From Podocnemis expansa (Eukaryota > Chordata > Testudines > Podocnemididae), in contig ML682125.1 of the NCBI GenBank assembly GCA_007922195.1, positions 1,176,469 through 1,240,468 of the forward strand: DNA of 64,000 bases, read 5' to 3'. The translations under genes and the position numbers were made by a program. Of this stretch, positions 37,775 through 49,684 are shown in pieces. The notes below the pieces were generated by a model that searched no databases, was not told the origin of the DNA, and saw only the letters and a list, made by a program, of their open reading frames with translations. Position 1 is the stretch's first letter, and every line of letters begins with the position of its first letter.

Positions 37775-38140
37775 GTTGTGTTCGTAGATTGTAAGGCCAG
37801 AAGGAGCTATCCTGACTCCTGCCCCTCCAAACTGCCCTGGTGCCTACCACAGGCCAGAGTGCATCACTCCAGGTTTTGCAAAAACTAGTTTCTGGTTTGA
37901 GTGAGTGGCTGTCTTGGAAAAATGTCCTGTCTCCATTTAAAGTATGCAAGTGATAGAGAATCCACTGCATCCTTGGGGTTGGTTCCGGTGACTGGTTCCT
38001 GTGGTTGGACTTTCTCCAGCTTCAGCTGTCAGGCTTTGCTCTTTTTCTGCCTTTGTTGGATTAAGGTCCTTCTGCTACCACAAAGTGCCTCCTTGTACAG
38101 GTACGTGCAGACCTCCACTTTCTCTTGGACAAACTAAATA
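37775..38140 (-). mobile_element. diverged CR1-like fragment
   Basis: It begins with a decayed version of the tagattgtaaggccagaagg 3'-end motif of a turtle CR1 subfamily and runs into gatagagaatccactgcatcc, common in the same repeat. It is too diverged for a frame. Confidence 0.4.
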
Positions 38141-38671
38141 GACTGAGTGTTTTCCAGGCCTCCAGTCAGCTGTTTGCCCATGTGATGGAGCCTGTCAGGA
38201 ACTGCTCTGGGTTCCCCTCTGGTTGTCACTGGTCAGGACTCTCTGCCATGGTGGAGTCTGTCCTGGTCCAGCCCAGGTCTCCACACCACCATGCAGCCAG
38301 CTCCCAAATCCAGTGTCTGAGGATCAGACCCCTGCTCCGCCTGGAACTCCCCTGAGAGAGGCCCTTCCTGGGGAGTTCTTCCGTGGGTCCAAGGCCCTGT
38401 ATCTCAACTTCCAGTCAGAAGGGACTCTCAGCTGGTCTGGGAATCAGAAGGGCTTATTAGCATTCAGGTTCACAGCAAGGAAGATTAACTAACAAGGTTA
38501 ACTGCAGGTTACAGCTGCAAATACCCAGGAGCAGTGGGGGGGCCCTCTTCTGGGGATCCCTTCTCTTAAATCCCTGCCGTAGCATGCCCTTCTCTCCCAG
38601 TTCATCCTCTGACCCCTGCCATAATCCTTTGTCTTTTTCCCCAACTAGGGAAACACCACACAACCTGTGTG
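38141..38671. repeat. possible solo LTR remnant
   Basis: The segment around 38380-38520 (gggtccaaggccctgtatctcaac) looks like reptile LTR sequence from memory, without proven terminal repeats. The start of the interval shows nothing else. Confidence 0.2.
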
Positions 38672-39133
38672 CACAGGGCCATCCCTAGGCAAGCACAGGG
38701 CCCTGGTGAATTGCCCTCCGCAGGGCCCCCACTCAACCCCCCCCCCAGCACTGGGGGTGGGGCCAGCTGGCCCAGGGGATGGGCAGTCCCATGTTGGGGA
38801 CTGGGTGAACTGGCCAAAAGCAGCTCCTGGTCTGCACACCCCCCGCGCCGCCATGTGTGCTGCTTTCCGCTCTGTGCTGGAGGCAGCAGGGAGGGGGAAG
38901 GAGGCAGTGTGGCCAGAGGGGTACTGAAATGCTGCCTCCGGCACAGAGCCAAAAGCGGCACACATGGGGGGGGGGGCGGGGACCAGGAGCGCTGAACCGG
39001 GCCTCCACTTTTGCATGGCTAGCCTGGTCCTCGGCATGGGAGGGCAGAGGTGTGGGTCCCGCACTGACCTGGTTGGCAGAACAGCGCAGGGTCTAGAGCA
39101 ATTGCCCCTCTGGCCCCCCCAGGGACAGCCATG
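38672..39133. mobile_element. GC-rich hAT-like element with perfect 8-bp target duplication
   Basis: The octamer cctgtgtg occurs at 38664-38671 and again at 39134-39141. Between them the ends are inverted (cacagggccatccctagg and cagggacagccatg). The interior is G/C-rich with runs of G. Same family as 40794-41228. Confidence 0.75.
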
Positions 39134-39241
39134 CCTGTGTGACCAGTAGGGAGGGGAGTGGAGTACAGGTAAGGTCTGCCTAAGAGCCCATCCAGCCTCT
39201 AGTGGTGCTTGTAACGATCACACACCCAGGTCCGATTAGCA

Positions 39242-39703
39242 CAGGGGTCAGCAAACTTTGCTGACCCGTGTGCTGGTCCTTTCTCACTGATCCTCAGTTT
39301 GTGCTGCTGGCCCCGTCTGCTGAAAAAAATGTAGCAGCTGCCTGAAAATTCAGCAGCAATCACAACTGGAGCGGGAGTGCTTCCCAGGCTTGCCATGGAA
39401 AGAAGTCACCCAGGGTGGCTCATCTTGCCATGAAAAAAGCAGCTCCTTTCAGGGGTTCCCAGGCATGCTGCAGAAAGAAGCTGCCCAGAGTGGCTCCTTT
39501 GGGGAGCATCACACTACAGGGAGGAGCCACTCCGGCAGCTTTTTTGTGTGTCACACGGAGGCATAGGCATGGAGAGACCCCTGTGTCCCAGACGCACCTG
39601 CAGGAAGCCACCCCGAGTGGCTTTCAGGGGCAGGAGTGGCAGTTTCTGTGGTACTGTGGAGGGTGCCACTTTCAGCACACGTGCTGGGGGTTGCCTACTC
39701 CTG
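39242..39703. mobile_element. hAT-like element (second family)
   Basis: The left end caggggtcagcaaac and the right end gttgcctactcctg are inverted copies. Flanking octamers gattagca and cattaaca match at six of eight positions. Interior repeats of agccactc/gagtggctcc type are present. Confidence 0.65.
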
Positions 39704-39901
39704 CATTAACAGAAAGCAAGGGAAACTGAGGTATAGCCCATGACATCCTGAGACAATTCCAGGAGTCCCCCACTCAGTCACAGTCTCTTTGGTGAACTCT
39801 TTCCAATTGTCCTTGGAAGTGTGACCACAAAGACTGGATGCAGTGTTGGGTAATGGACTTGCTAATGCTGAATCCACATGAAACCTGCCTCCCTTCTCCT
39901 C

Positions 39902-40558
39902 TTCATAGAATATAAGGGGTGGAAGGAACCTCATGAGGTCATCTAGTCCAACCCCCTGCTAAAAGCAGGACCACTCCCACTAAATCTTCCTGGCCAGGGT
40001 TTTATCCAATTGGGCCTTAAAAGTTTCCAGAGATGGAGATTCCACCATCCCCCTAGGCAAGCCCTTCAAGTGCTTCGCCATCCTCTTAGTGAGAGAGTTT
40101 TTCCTAATGTCCAACCTAGACCTCTCCAGCTGAAGCTTGAAACCATTGCTCCTTGTTCTGTCCTCTGTCACCACTGAGAATAGTCTAGCTCCTTCCTCTT
40201 TGGAGCATCCTTTCAAGTAGCTGAAGGTTGCTACCAAATCCCCCCTCAGTCTTCTCTTCTGCAGGCTCAATAAGCCAGGTTCCTTCAGTGTCTCATCATA
40301 AATCATGTATCCCAGCCCCCCTAATCATTTTTGTTCCCATCTGCTGGACTCTCTTATTTTGTCCATATCCTTTCTGTACTGGGGAGCCCAGAACTGGGAA
40401 CAATATTCCAGATGTGGCTTCACCAGTGCTGAATAGAGGGGAATGATCACATCCCTCCATCTGTTGGCAATGCTGCTACTGATGCAGATGAATATGCCAT
40501 TGGCCTTTTTGGTAACAAGGGCGCGCAGCTGACTCATATCCAGCTTCCCATTCACCAT
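39902..40558 (-). mobile_element. CR1 LINE 3' portion
   Basis: The minus strand encodes the RT C-terminal segment ([28 protein letters not shown]). It ends at a CR1 3' terminus at 39902 lacking most of the octamer repeat. It abuts the 5' side of the plus-strand CR1 at 40559. Confidence 0.88.
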
Positions 40559-40793
40559 AGCACTATATGTAAAACAGCTTTATGACTGCTTGGAGCTTCA
40601 CTATGGAAGTGAAGACAAGCCTGTTGAAAGTCTCTTGTGTTAAGTTTAGAGGAAAGTGCAACAAGGGGGATGTCATGGGGGGTTGTCTGCTACAGACCAT
40701 CAGACCAGAAGGTGAGGGTGGGATGAGGCTTTCTATGGACAACTAGCAGAAGTTTCCAGATCACAGGCCCTGGTTCCCATGGGGGACTTCAAT

Positions 40794-41228
40794 CAGGGCT
40801 GTCCCTAGGGGGTGTGGGACCCCAGGCCAATCAGCCTGTGTGGTGTCCCCCTGCCCTCACCCTCCCCCAAGCTGAGGGGGCAAGGCCAGCTGACCTAGGC
40901 ATCAGGCTCTGCTCTCCTGCTCCACCTCTGGGCCGGCCCTTGCTGCCCCTGGGGCAGAACAGCTGGCCTGGGGAGTGGTAGGAGGGCAAAGCCTGGCCTC
41001 TGGGTTGGCCTGCTCCACCTCTGGGCTGGCTGTTCCCTGTCATGGGGGTGGGGCAAGCTGACCAAAAGTGCCAAAGGCAGCACAGGGTGGGAAGTAGGGA
41101 CAAAAGCGTGGATGGGGGAGCACGGTTCAGGCTGAACACTGCCCTGCTCACAGCAGGACGGAACAGGGCCCAGGAAACCGTGGGGCCAGGGGTGATTGAC
41201 CCTCTTGTGTCCTCCAGGGATGACTGTG
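40794..41228. mobile_element. hAT-like element nested in CR1
   Basis: Ends cagggctgtccctagg and cagggatgactgtg are inverted. Target duplication acttcaat (40786-40793) and acttcagt (41229-41236) differ at one position. Skipping the element restores the CR1 endonuclease frame, which proves it is an insertion. Confidence 0.82.
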
Positions 41229-41402
41229 ACTTCAGTTACCCTGACATCTGCTGGGAGGGCAATACAGCAGTGCACAGGCAATCCATAAAGTTTTTGGAGA
41301 GCATTGAGGACAACTTTTTGGGACAAATGCTAGAGGAACCAATTAGGGGCCTTGCACCTCTTGACCTGTTGCTCACAAAGAGGGAAGAATTGATTAGGAA
41401 AG

Positions 41403-42020
41403 ACAAAACAAAACAAGGAGTTTTATGGCACTTAAAGACTAACAGATTTATTTATCGCATGAGCTTTCGTGAGAGAATATCCCACTTCGTCAGATGCTTT
41501 TAAGAGGGAGAACTTACAGAATTGGATGGAAGTAAATGCAGGGGAGGGTAAGACATGGGATCAGGTCATACTGCAACAGCAAATCAGAGCATTTGTAAGG
41601 ATTCAAACTCTAGGAAACAGCACATGGGGGATGAAGTCAAATTACCTGTTACAATGTGAAAAGAATCCATAGTCACGATTCAGCCCTGCTTTCACATAAT
41701 CTAATTTGCATATTTGTTCGATTTCTGCTATTTCTCTTTGAAGTCTTGATGTTCCATTGATTTTCTTGATGACCATCTTTAACAAATAATCAACGGAGTT
41801 TGAATCCTTACCTGATTTGCTGTTGCAGTACGACCTGATCCCATGTCTTACGCTCCCCTGCATTTATTTTCATCCAATTCTGTAAGTTCTCCCTCTTCAA
41901 AGAGTCTGATAAAGTGGGATATTCTCCCACGAAAGCTCATGTGATAAATAAATCTGTTAGTCTTTATGTGCCACAAGAGTCCTTGCTTTTTTTGCTTTAA
42001 CACGGCTGCCCCTTTGGAAC
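41403..42020. mobile_element. fold-back inverted-repeat element nested in CR1
   Basis: Two arms of about 200 bases (41403-41620 and 41800-42010) are reverse complements of each other (tttatttatcgcatgagct versus agctcatgtgataaataa). They flank a unique core at 41640-41790. Flanking ttgattagga and ttgatcagga look like the target duplication. The outermost left end is lost. Fragments recur at 5.3, 10.6, 33.9 and 49.3 kb. Confidence 0.75.
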
Positions 42021-42516
42021 TTGATCAGGAAAGTAGACGTGAATGGCAGCCTGGGAAGCAATGATCATGAGATGGTAGAGTTCAGGATCCTGATCAAAGG
42101 AAGCAAGGAAAGAAGCAGAACACAGACCTTGGACTTGAGAAATGCAGTTTGGCTCCCTCATTGAATGGATGGGTAGGATCCTTTGGGAGGCTAATGTGAA
42201 GGGGAAAGGCATCCAAGAAAGCTGGCTGTACTTTAAAGAAACCCTACTAAGGGCACAGGGAAACACCATACCAATATGCAGAAAGAACAGCAAGTGTGGA
42301 AGGTGCCCAGCATGGCTTAGCAGAGAACTCTATGGAGAGCTGAAACACAAAAGGGAAGTTTACAAGAAATGGAAACTTGGACAGATGACTGGGGAGGTGT
42401 ATGCAGATATTGCTCAGGCCTGCAGGGATAAAATCAGAAGGGCCAAAGGGCAATTGGAGTTGCAGCTAGCAGTGAAGGGTAACAGGAAGGGGTTCTATAT
42501 GTATGTCAGTAACAAG

Positions 42517-42948
42517 GGGTATGTCTACATTTACAATTTAGTTTGAATTAAGGAGGCTTCGTTCAAACTAAATTAGTGCATGTCCACACTAGCTTTCATT
42601 ATTTTGAACTAAGGAGTTCCCTTAGTTCAAGCTAAGGAGAGCCTAGTTTGAATCTATAGAGCCTCCCTTAAGTTCAAAGTGATGGTTAATTCAAACTCAT
42701 GAGTTCGAATTAACCCGATGTAGCTGTGTAAATTCAAACTGTTAGTTTGAATTAACCACAGCTTGATGGTTCCCTATGCAATATCGCCCCCTACCTGATT
42801 CTAACTAGCAAGTCTTGTGCAGGGACATGCTAGTTCAAATTAGGGTTTCTAGTGTGGCTGTGTTAATTTGAATTGGCTTAATTCAAGCTAATAATTATTA
42901 GTTTGAATTAAGTGATTCGGAACTAACTGTCTAAATGTAGACATAGCC
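42517..42948. mobile_element. AT-rich MITE nested in CR1
   Basis: Terminal inverted repeats gggtatgtctacattta and ggctatgtctacattta (right end read on minus) bound 432 bases of palindromic sequence rich in agtttgaatta. The flanking triplet aag occurs on both sides, and removing one copy with the element restores the CR1 frame. The interior holds no transposase. Confidence 0.8.
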
Positions 42949-43982
42949 AAGAAGAGGACCAGGGATGATGTAAGTCCTTTACTGAATGGGTCAGGTGTCT
43001 TCTTGGCAGATGATGTGGAACAGACTGAAGTACTTCATACTTTTTTTACCTCAGTCTTCACAAGCAGGGTCAGCTCCCAGGCTGTTACACTGGGTAACAG
43101 AATGAAGAGAAGGAAAGTGGCCCTCAGTGATAGAAGGTCAGGTTAAGGACTACTTAGACTTGTGCACATCCAACTTCTCTGTGGGGCCAGATGAACTGCA
43201 TCCAAGGGTGCTGAGGAGGTTGGCCGATGTGATTGCAGAGCCACTAGCCACGATCTTTGAAAACGCATGGTAAACGGGGGAGGTCCTGGATGATTGGAAA
43301 AAGGCATAGTGCATGTCTTCAAGAAAGGGAAAAAGAAGGACCCAAGGAGCTACAGACCAATCAGCCTCACATCAATCTCTGGGAAAATCATGGAGCAGGT
43401 CCTCAAAGAATCCATTCTAAACACCTGAAGGAAATTAGAGTGATCAGGAGCAGTCGGCCTGGATTCACCAATGGCAAATTGTTCCTGACCAACATGCTTG
43501 CCTTCCATGAAGAGATGATGGGATATGTAGATGCGGTAATAGCTGTTGATGTGATATACCTCAACTTTAGCAAAGTTTCTGATATGGTTTCCCATAGCAT
43601 TCTTGTCAGTAAGTTAAGGAAGTATGGTTTGGATGAATGGACCGTAAGGTGGATAGAAAGCTGGCTAGATAATCAGGCTCAGCAGGTAGGGATCCATGGC
43701 TCAATATCTAGTTGGCAACCAGTAATTAGTGGAGTACCCCAGGTGTCGGTTGTGGGTCGTTCTGTTCAACATCTTCATTAACAATCTTGATGATGGGATA
43801 GATTGCATGCTCAGTAAGTTGGAGGATGACACCAAGCTGGGGGGAATGGTAAACATGCTGGAGGGCAGGGACAGGGTTCTGGAAGACTTAGACAAATTGG
43901 AGCAGTGGGCCAAAAGAAATCTCAGGTGGTTCAACAAGGACAAGTGCAAAGTCCTGCACTTTAGGATGGAAAAATCGCATGC

Positions 43983-44971
43983 TGGGGTATTGCTGACACC
44001 ATTCACAAAGGGCCCATGCCCCGAATCTTCCAGGCAGGGCCCCAAATGAATTTACTCTGGGAGCACATGTGCTCTGCCTGTCTGCCTGGGATGGCAGAGC
44101 TAAGCTGCTGCCTAGCCCACAAACACCGAGCATGTTGCCTGCACACAGACATTCTAACTGCTGCAGCACAGCAGAGCGGGAATTTAAAATCTGCTTTTCA
44201 GCTGGACTGCTCTCCTCCTTGGGCCCTGAGTCGGGTCTGTCCAGGCTTGCAGCATGGCTGAGGATTGGCCAGCACTGTATTGGGATGGGCTAGGCCAGCA
44301 GCATGGCTGAGGAATGGCCAGGGCTTGCAGGGAGGCCCCTGGATGGTCTGGGTGGTGGCACGGCTGAGGATTGGATGGGGAGCGAGGACCCAGGTTGGGT
44401 CAGGCCAGGCTGATAGCATTAATGAGGATTGGCTGGGGTGGGGCAGGCTTTGGGATGGCATGGGCCGGCAGTGTGGCTGAGGATCAGCCAGGGGGCAGTT
44501 GGCCTCAGGTCAGGTCAGGCCAAGCTGGCAGCATGGCCAAGGAATGGCTGGGCAGGTGGGGGGAGCATGCCACAGGATGGGCTGGGCTGGTAGTGGGGCT
44601 GAGGATCAGCTGGGGGGACAGGCCCTGGGTCAGGCTGGGCCAGGAGCGGGGCCAAGGATTGGCCAGGGGGGTGGGGCAGGCCCTGGGGCAGGCTGGGCCA
44701 GTGGCACAGCCAGGGATCAGCCAATGGGAGGAGGAGGTGGCAGGCTCCGGTTTGGGGTGGTGTCACGGCCGGGGATCGGCTTCAGGGGAGGAAGTGGCAG
44801 GCCCTGGGTCGGGGTGGTGTCACGGCCTGGGAACAGTTGGGATGGGCAGCAGGCCCCAAGTTGGGTCAGGCAGGTGGCGGTGGGGGGCTGAGGTGGGGTT
44901 TGGGACAGGGTTAGGGCCTGGAAGGGTGGGGCTTGGGCTTGTGCCCCAAATATTTTTGTTACCCAGCAACC
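43983..44971. mobile_element. GC-rich hAT-like element with minisatellite interior
   Basis: The left end (ctggggtattgctgacac) and first 130 bases match the start of the element at 46210, as does the tail (cttgtgccccaaatat). Between them 44240-44930 is a degenerate tandem repeat built on gctgaggattggccagg, with unit length roughly 60-80. A clear target duplication was not found at this copy. Confidence 0.65.
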
Positions 44972-45004
44972 TATGATATGATATGAACATCCCTGCATCT
45001 AGCT

Positions 45005-46200
45005 CACTGATGTGGATGATAAATCACCCACTAGAAACCCTCCTTTGGGTAGTGATTCCCCAGTAATGGTTTGCCTTTTTGGAATCTGTGAATTAGCCAG
45101 TTTTTAATCCATTTAATAGGAGCTGCAGTGACGTTGCATGGTGCTAATTTAACCTGAACGTCATGCAGGGTTCAGTCCTTTCAGAGACCAAGCTCATGCA
45201 GTTGGTACAGCTACCTTTGTAGTCTTGTGGTCTCATCAGAAATGGTATGGTTGTGTGACGACCTGTGTTCCATAAAATCATCTTGATTGCTATCAATTGT
45301 GCTGCCATCATTCAATTCTTTATTGATTATGTCCCATGTCAGGACTGGTCTCCAACTGACTGGCCTATGCTCATGCACATCATCCCGTTACCATTTTAAA
45401 TGTTGGCACAGCATCAGCTCTTCGCTAGTCCTCTGGAACTCCGCCAGTATTCTGAGGTTTGGGCAAGTCAAAATTAATGTTTGAGAGAGCTCTTCAGCCA
45501 ATGCTTTTAACACTACATGAGTTTAAGTTATCCAGGCCTGTGAAATTAAAAACATTTTATAGTGGGTAATTAATATCCTCCCTGGTAAGTGATGAAGTAG
45601 AAAACATTTAATTATCACTGTAAGATATGAATACATTATCTGTATCTTTCTGAACACAGAATAGGAATATTTACTGAATATTTCTCTCTTTTTTGCCTCA
45701 TCATTGACAATTTTTACCATCTTTATCTAGTACTGGGCCTACAGTAATGTTAGGATTTCATTTTTTTCTGTTCTTGTTAAAGAATCTTTCTTACTGTCCT
45801 TACCCCTATTTGCCATACACTTTTCACTGATACCTTGAGTTTCCCTTATCAATTGTTTACATTTCCTAACTGCTGATCAACTTTCCCATTTTATCCATTC
45901 ATCACATATATTTTTTATTTCTCCTTTCACTTTCCTTCTTCGTCAGTCAAGGAAGCCTTCTTTGGTGACTACAGAATTGTGTTTCTTTGGTCTTGCACAA
46001 TTCCCTATTATCATTCACATTTTTAATGTTTAAATCTTTCCTCTTGTTTTCAGCTTTGGTAGATTAGCGTTCTTAATGTTCCAGCTGTGTATATTGCTAA
46101 TCAGGACTACATTCTGTTTGCATGTAAATAGAATTAGGTTATCATCATTTGCACTTGATCAGTGTTGATCAATTCATCATTATCCATCAGGATCCAGTTT
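45005..46200 (-). mobile_element. old CR1-like LINE remnant
   Basis: AT-rich compared with its surroundings. The piece catctttatctagtactgggcc near 45718 also occurs, diverged, in the CR1 copy near 33830 (same strand), and the opening segment resembles the CR1 region near the RT. No open frame remains. Confidence 0.5.
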
Positions 46201-46209
46201 GATACAGGC

Positions 46210-47487
46210 CAGGAGTGTTGCTGATGCTGGGCACATGGGGCCCGTGCCCCAAACCTCCCAGGCAGGGCCCTGAATGAATTTTTCCCAGGCAGCACATGTA
46301 CAGAAGCATATCTGCCTGGGAGGGCAGAGCTAAGCTCCAGCCCAGCCCACAAATCACAGAGTGGCAAAACAGCACAGGGAGGGAGGCAGTGCAGGGCTGC
46401 AGGAGCCCAGATAGGTGGGCTTGGGATCAGCCTCCCCTCTGTCCCCTGGTTGAGGTGGCATGGCCAGGGGTATTGGGGTCCCTTGTGGCTGGGTGGCAGG
46501 CCCCGGGTTAGGCTGGCGTGGGCTCAGCAGGCCAGCGTGGTTGGGGGGGGGGGGGGCGGAAGGCCGGCTCTGAGCCAGCAGTGTGGCTGGGGCCCTGGAG
46601 GGAGCAGTGGGCTGCTGGCGTGGGCCCAGCCAGAGGGCTGCTGCGGCCAGGGGGAGGGGACTAGCCAGGGATCTGCTGGCAGGGGCACAGCAGACCCATG
46701 GCTGTCGGTGTGGCTGGGGCCTGGTGGGAGCTGCAGGTCCCAGCTCAGGCGGCTGGCCGGGGCCCAGCTAGCGGGCTGCTGTGGTCTGTGAGAGGGGGCC
46801 AGCTGGGGATCTTGGCAGGGAGAGTGCCAGGCCCAGGGCCAGCAGCATGGCCAGGGCCCCTCCGGTTGGCAGGGAGCTGAGCTGAGCCAGGCTGGGAGTT
46901 TTTTAATCTCCCACCGGGAGCAGTCGATGGCCGGAGAGCAGCTCCCAGACCTCAGCTGAAACCTCTCCGGCTGGCCTGCCTGAGCCAGGGCTGCTGCTGC
47001 TGCTTCCTGGCACTGAGCTAGGAGCAGGGACAGGGAAAAACGGTGGAGGTAAGGCCTCAGCCCAGCTCGGCCTCGGGGAGCCCTGTGGTGGGGCTGGGGC
47101 AAGGGCTTTGGGGGTGTGCTGGCCTCTGAGGTCAGGGCCATGAAGCTGCTGGGGGGGCAGGGAATGGTGTTGGGGGTTGTGTGTGTAGCTGGGGGTGGGG
47201 GCTGGGGTGTGCAGAGTGGAGCAGAACAGGGCAGTAACTGATGCATGTGGTACTGAGGTTGCAGATGCCCACCCATGCTGTGTCCCACACATGCATGAAG
47301 TGGGCCCAGATGATATGGGAAGGATACCCACCAATTAGAAGGGTTCCACAGCCTTCCAAATTATTCTTTAACCACTGGGTGGGGGCAAAGCATTAGGCTT
47401 GGTTGGGGGACAGGGCTTGGGCCCAAGGGCGGGGGGGCAGACTTGGGTCTGTGCCCTGGGTCTGTTTCCTGTCTAGCAATGCCCCTG
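46210..47487. mobile_element. 1.28-kb GC-rich hAT-like element
   Basis: Target duplication atacaggc (46202-46209) and atgcaggc (47488-47495) flank inverted ends (caggagtgttgctgatg and, reversed, caggggcattgctagac). The first 160 bases match the element at 43983; the interior is very G-rich with cagcagg / ggccggggcc units. No transposase frame was recognised, so it is non-autonomous. Confidence 0.78.
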
Positions 47488-47499
47488 ATGCAGGCTGTG

Positions 47500-48600
47500 G
47501 TACTTTGTGTTAGAAAGTTACTGTCTGGAGCACCTGGGACACTGGAGTAGTTTCAGCACGAGCTCTTTGTTTGAAGCTGGCCCAGCAGTTCAGCAATATT
47601 GAGCCTGGGAGTGTCACTTAGGAAGATCTCAGTCCATGGCTGACAGATGGCAAAGGGTGGTGTCATTTGACTGATAAGAATCTACAGAATTCTCATTCCA
47701 GTTAAGTCACCCTCTGCGGCATGGTAGAGGGAGCTCACTGCCCATCCTGCCAGCTCCCAGCGCCACATCCTCCAGCTGGTGGAAATGTTGGCAATACAGT
47801 GTCCCTGGGAATGGGTTGAGCTTGGTATCATTCAAAAGCCCTTCCTCTCTGACACATAGTATCAGACCCAATGGACCTGGAACCATGCCATAGCCACAAA
47901 TGAGAGAAAATGTTGAAAAATTAACTTCTTATGATGATACTTCAGCACAGGACTGTTCTACTTACCTAACATAGATGCTGATCTTGGCAAAGTCTATGGA
48001 ATTTTGCTGTGGCATGCTGGACTGAAACCATTTATCCATCAAAATCATCAACAGCAGCATCACTGGTTGGGCACCATGCTAACTGCATGGTCCCACTGAT
48101 CCTCCTTGGTGCCAATTTGTACATTTCCATGAAAGACAGGCTGCTGGCCAAATACTTGCAGTGTGGCAAACATCTTGTTAATATATGTGAGCATTTGATT
48201 AGCTGAAAGATTGATGTGGGAGCACATGATGTTTCATATTTAACTGGCATGGTCTGTCCATCCTCCAAGACCCACCCATGCCTGACAGGGAAGGGTATGT
48301 CTGGGTGCGTTCAGTTTTCCCAGAACCATTCAATTGCTTGATAATTTCCTTTCTTGATGACTGATATAAATTCAACCCTTGTGAGTGGCAATTTGTTTTT
48401 CATTTCCTGCTTGGAGAATATTCACCAACGTAGCTTTACGGGTGCCATAATTCTGGTCTTCAAATGGCAAACTCAGCATATGAACTCCTCCAGTGCATGT
48501 CTGATCTCAGCAGTGACCGTCTCTGCCATTGTGAGCATCTTCAGAGTTAGGAGAGTCTGCAATGCTGAATTGACCGCCTTCGGATAAGACCACTAGGGCT
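47500..48600 (-). pseudogene. decayed coding relic with cysteine-rich (CXC-like) tail
   Basis: On the minus strand 48340-48035 reads HGWVLEDGQTMPV, then APTSIFQLIKC, then spaced Cys residues (LIKC, TRC, PHCKY) before a short tail. The arrangement Gly-Trp, acidic loop, Ala-Pro, Leu-Ile-x-Cys and Cys cluster resembles the tail of a multicopy, transposon-like protein family with tesmin-type CXC ends. Several of the expected Cys are replaced and stops occur upstream. The match is from memory and uncertain. Confidence 0.35.
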
Positions 48601-48656
48601 TTTCTGCCAACCCCCCAGTAATGGCACATTCTGAAAAAACATGGTAACCTGACAGG

Positions 48657-49091
48657 CAATATTCCCCCTAAGGCAGCTGAACAACTTATGTTGCTCACTA
48701 CATGCCACACTCCCCCCCCACAGGACCAATCCTGTCCCTCTCCCGTTGTCCCTATCCTGCCTCCCCCTAGTTGGCCCAATCCCACCGCTCCAGCCAGTCT
48801 GACCCGGTCTTCCCACAACCGTCCATCCCCTTTCACAGCCAACTGCCCCTGCTCTGTTCCCAATCGCCCCCCCTCCGTCCCCTTACCTGGCTGGAGGAAG
48901 CATTCAGTGAGCATGCATAGAGGAGCTGTGCATGCTTAGCGAAAGCGTACTCTGAGTGGGAGTTTTAAAAACTCCCAGCTTGGAGCAGCTCTCAGTCTTC
49001 CAGCAGGGCAGAGATTGCAGCTGCTGGCTATGCATGGCCAGCAGTCCTCCCTGCACCAAGCAGCGGCGGGAGCAGCTTAGGGGAAACACTG
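48657..49091. mobile_element. hAT-like element with 8-bp target duplication
   Basis: Flanks ctgacagg (48649-48656) and ctggcagg (49092-49099) differ at one base. The ends are inverted (caatattccccctaagg and, reversed, cagtgtttcccctaag). The interior holds a short palindrome at gggagttttaaaaactccc. A second copy lies at 34140-34525. Confidence 0.78.
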
Positions 49092-49311
49092 CTGGCAGGG
49101 TGGCAGCTTTCTACCATCTGAGCAATAGAAATGCATCTGGGAGGGAGACATAGCAATTCAACTCCTTAGCATCAGGCACAAAAACAGAATCACAAGGAAA
49201 TCTTGAGTCATGCCTCACAGAGTTCCTGGAGGTCTGTATCTTGTGGAAAAATCCAGAGGTTAGTGGCATGTCTGTCAGTGGCACTGATGGCATGCAAGTG
49301 AACTTGGCAAT

Positions 49312-49454
49312 TTCCAGAGGGGGAGCCGTGTCAGTCTAATTCAGCAAAACAAAGACTTCTGAGACACTTTTAATACATTCGTTAGTCTTTAAAGGTGCCC
49401 CAGGACTCCTTGTTTGTTTGGCTGAAGTAGACTAATACTGCTGCCCCTCTGGAA
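49312..49454. mobile_element. compact fold-back element copy
   Basis: Both tips are present and inverted: ttccagagggggagccgtgt and, reversed, ttccagaggggcagcagtat. Flanks ttggcaat and ttgccaat differ at one position, suggesting an 8-bp target duplication. Only the outer parts of the two arms remain, so this is a deletion derivative. Confidence 0.7.
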
Positions 49455-49684
49455 CTTGCCAATTTGAAGTAGAAATCCCATTAACTTCAAGAAAAAAACG
49501 GAACAGATACACATCATTATACATTACACATTATACCTAATGGGCTGAAGGTAAAGAATCCATTACAAACAGTGATTCTCACCTCTCTCAACTTCACCAC
49601 TTTCTGAAGTGTTGTAACACACTGTTCTCCTTCAAGCGCTGCTCACATCATTCAGTTACAGGTGTTTACGTGCTGTAGCGTACA

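Larger units (their letters stand above)
40559..43981 (+). mobile_element. CR1 LINE, long copy with three nested insertions, truncated at 3' side
   Basis: The plus strand carries the CR1 endonuclease region: a GDFN motif just before 40794 continues into YPDICWEGN after 41236 once the insertion is passed over. The EN-RT linker (42030-42510) continues at 42949 into KRTRDDV, then the RT palm (GLDEWTVRWIESWLD, LEDDTKLG near 43825). Stops and shifts are frequent, so it is inactive. Insertions: 40794-41228, about 41403-42020 and 42517-42948. The 3' end is lost where another element begins at 43983. Confidence 0.85.

Noticed and set aside
44371..44976. 201-codon Gly/Trp-rich plus-strand frame
   Set aside because: It is the translation of the minisatellite interior of the element at 43983-44971.
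46524..47288. 254-codon minus-strand frame
   Set aside because: It lies wholly inside the hAT-like element 46210-47487 and reflects its G-rich interior.
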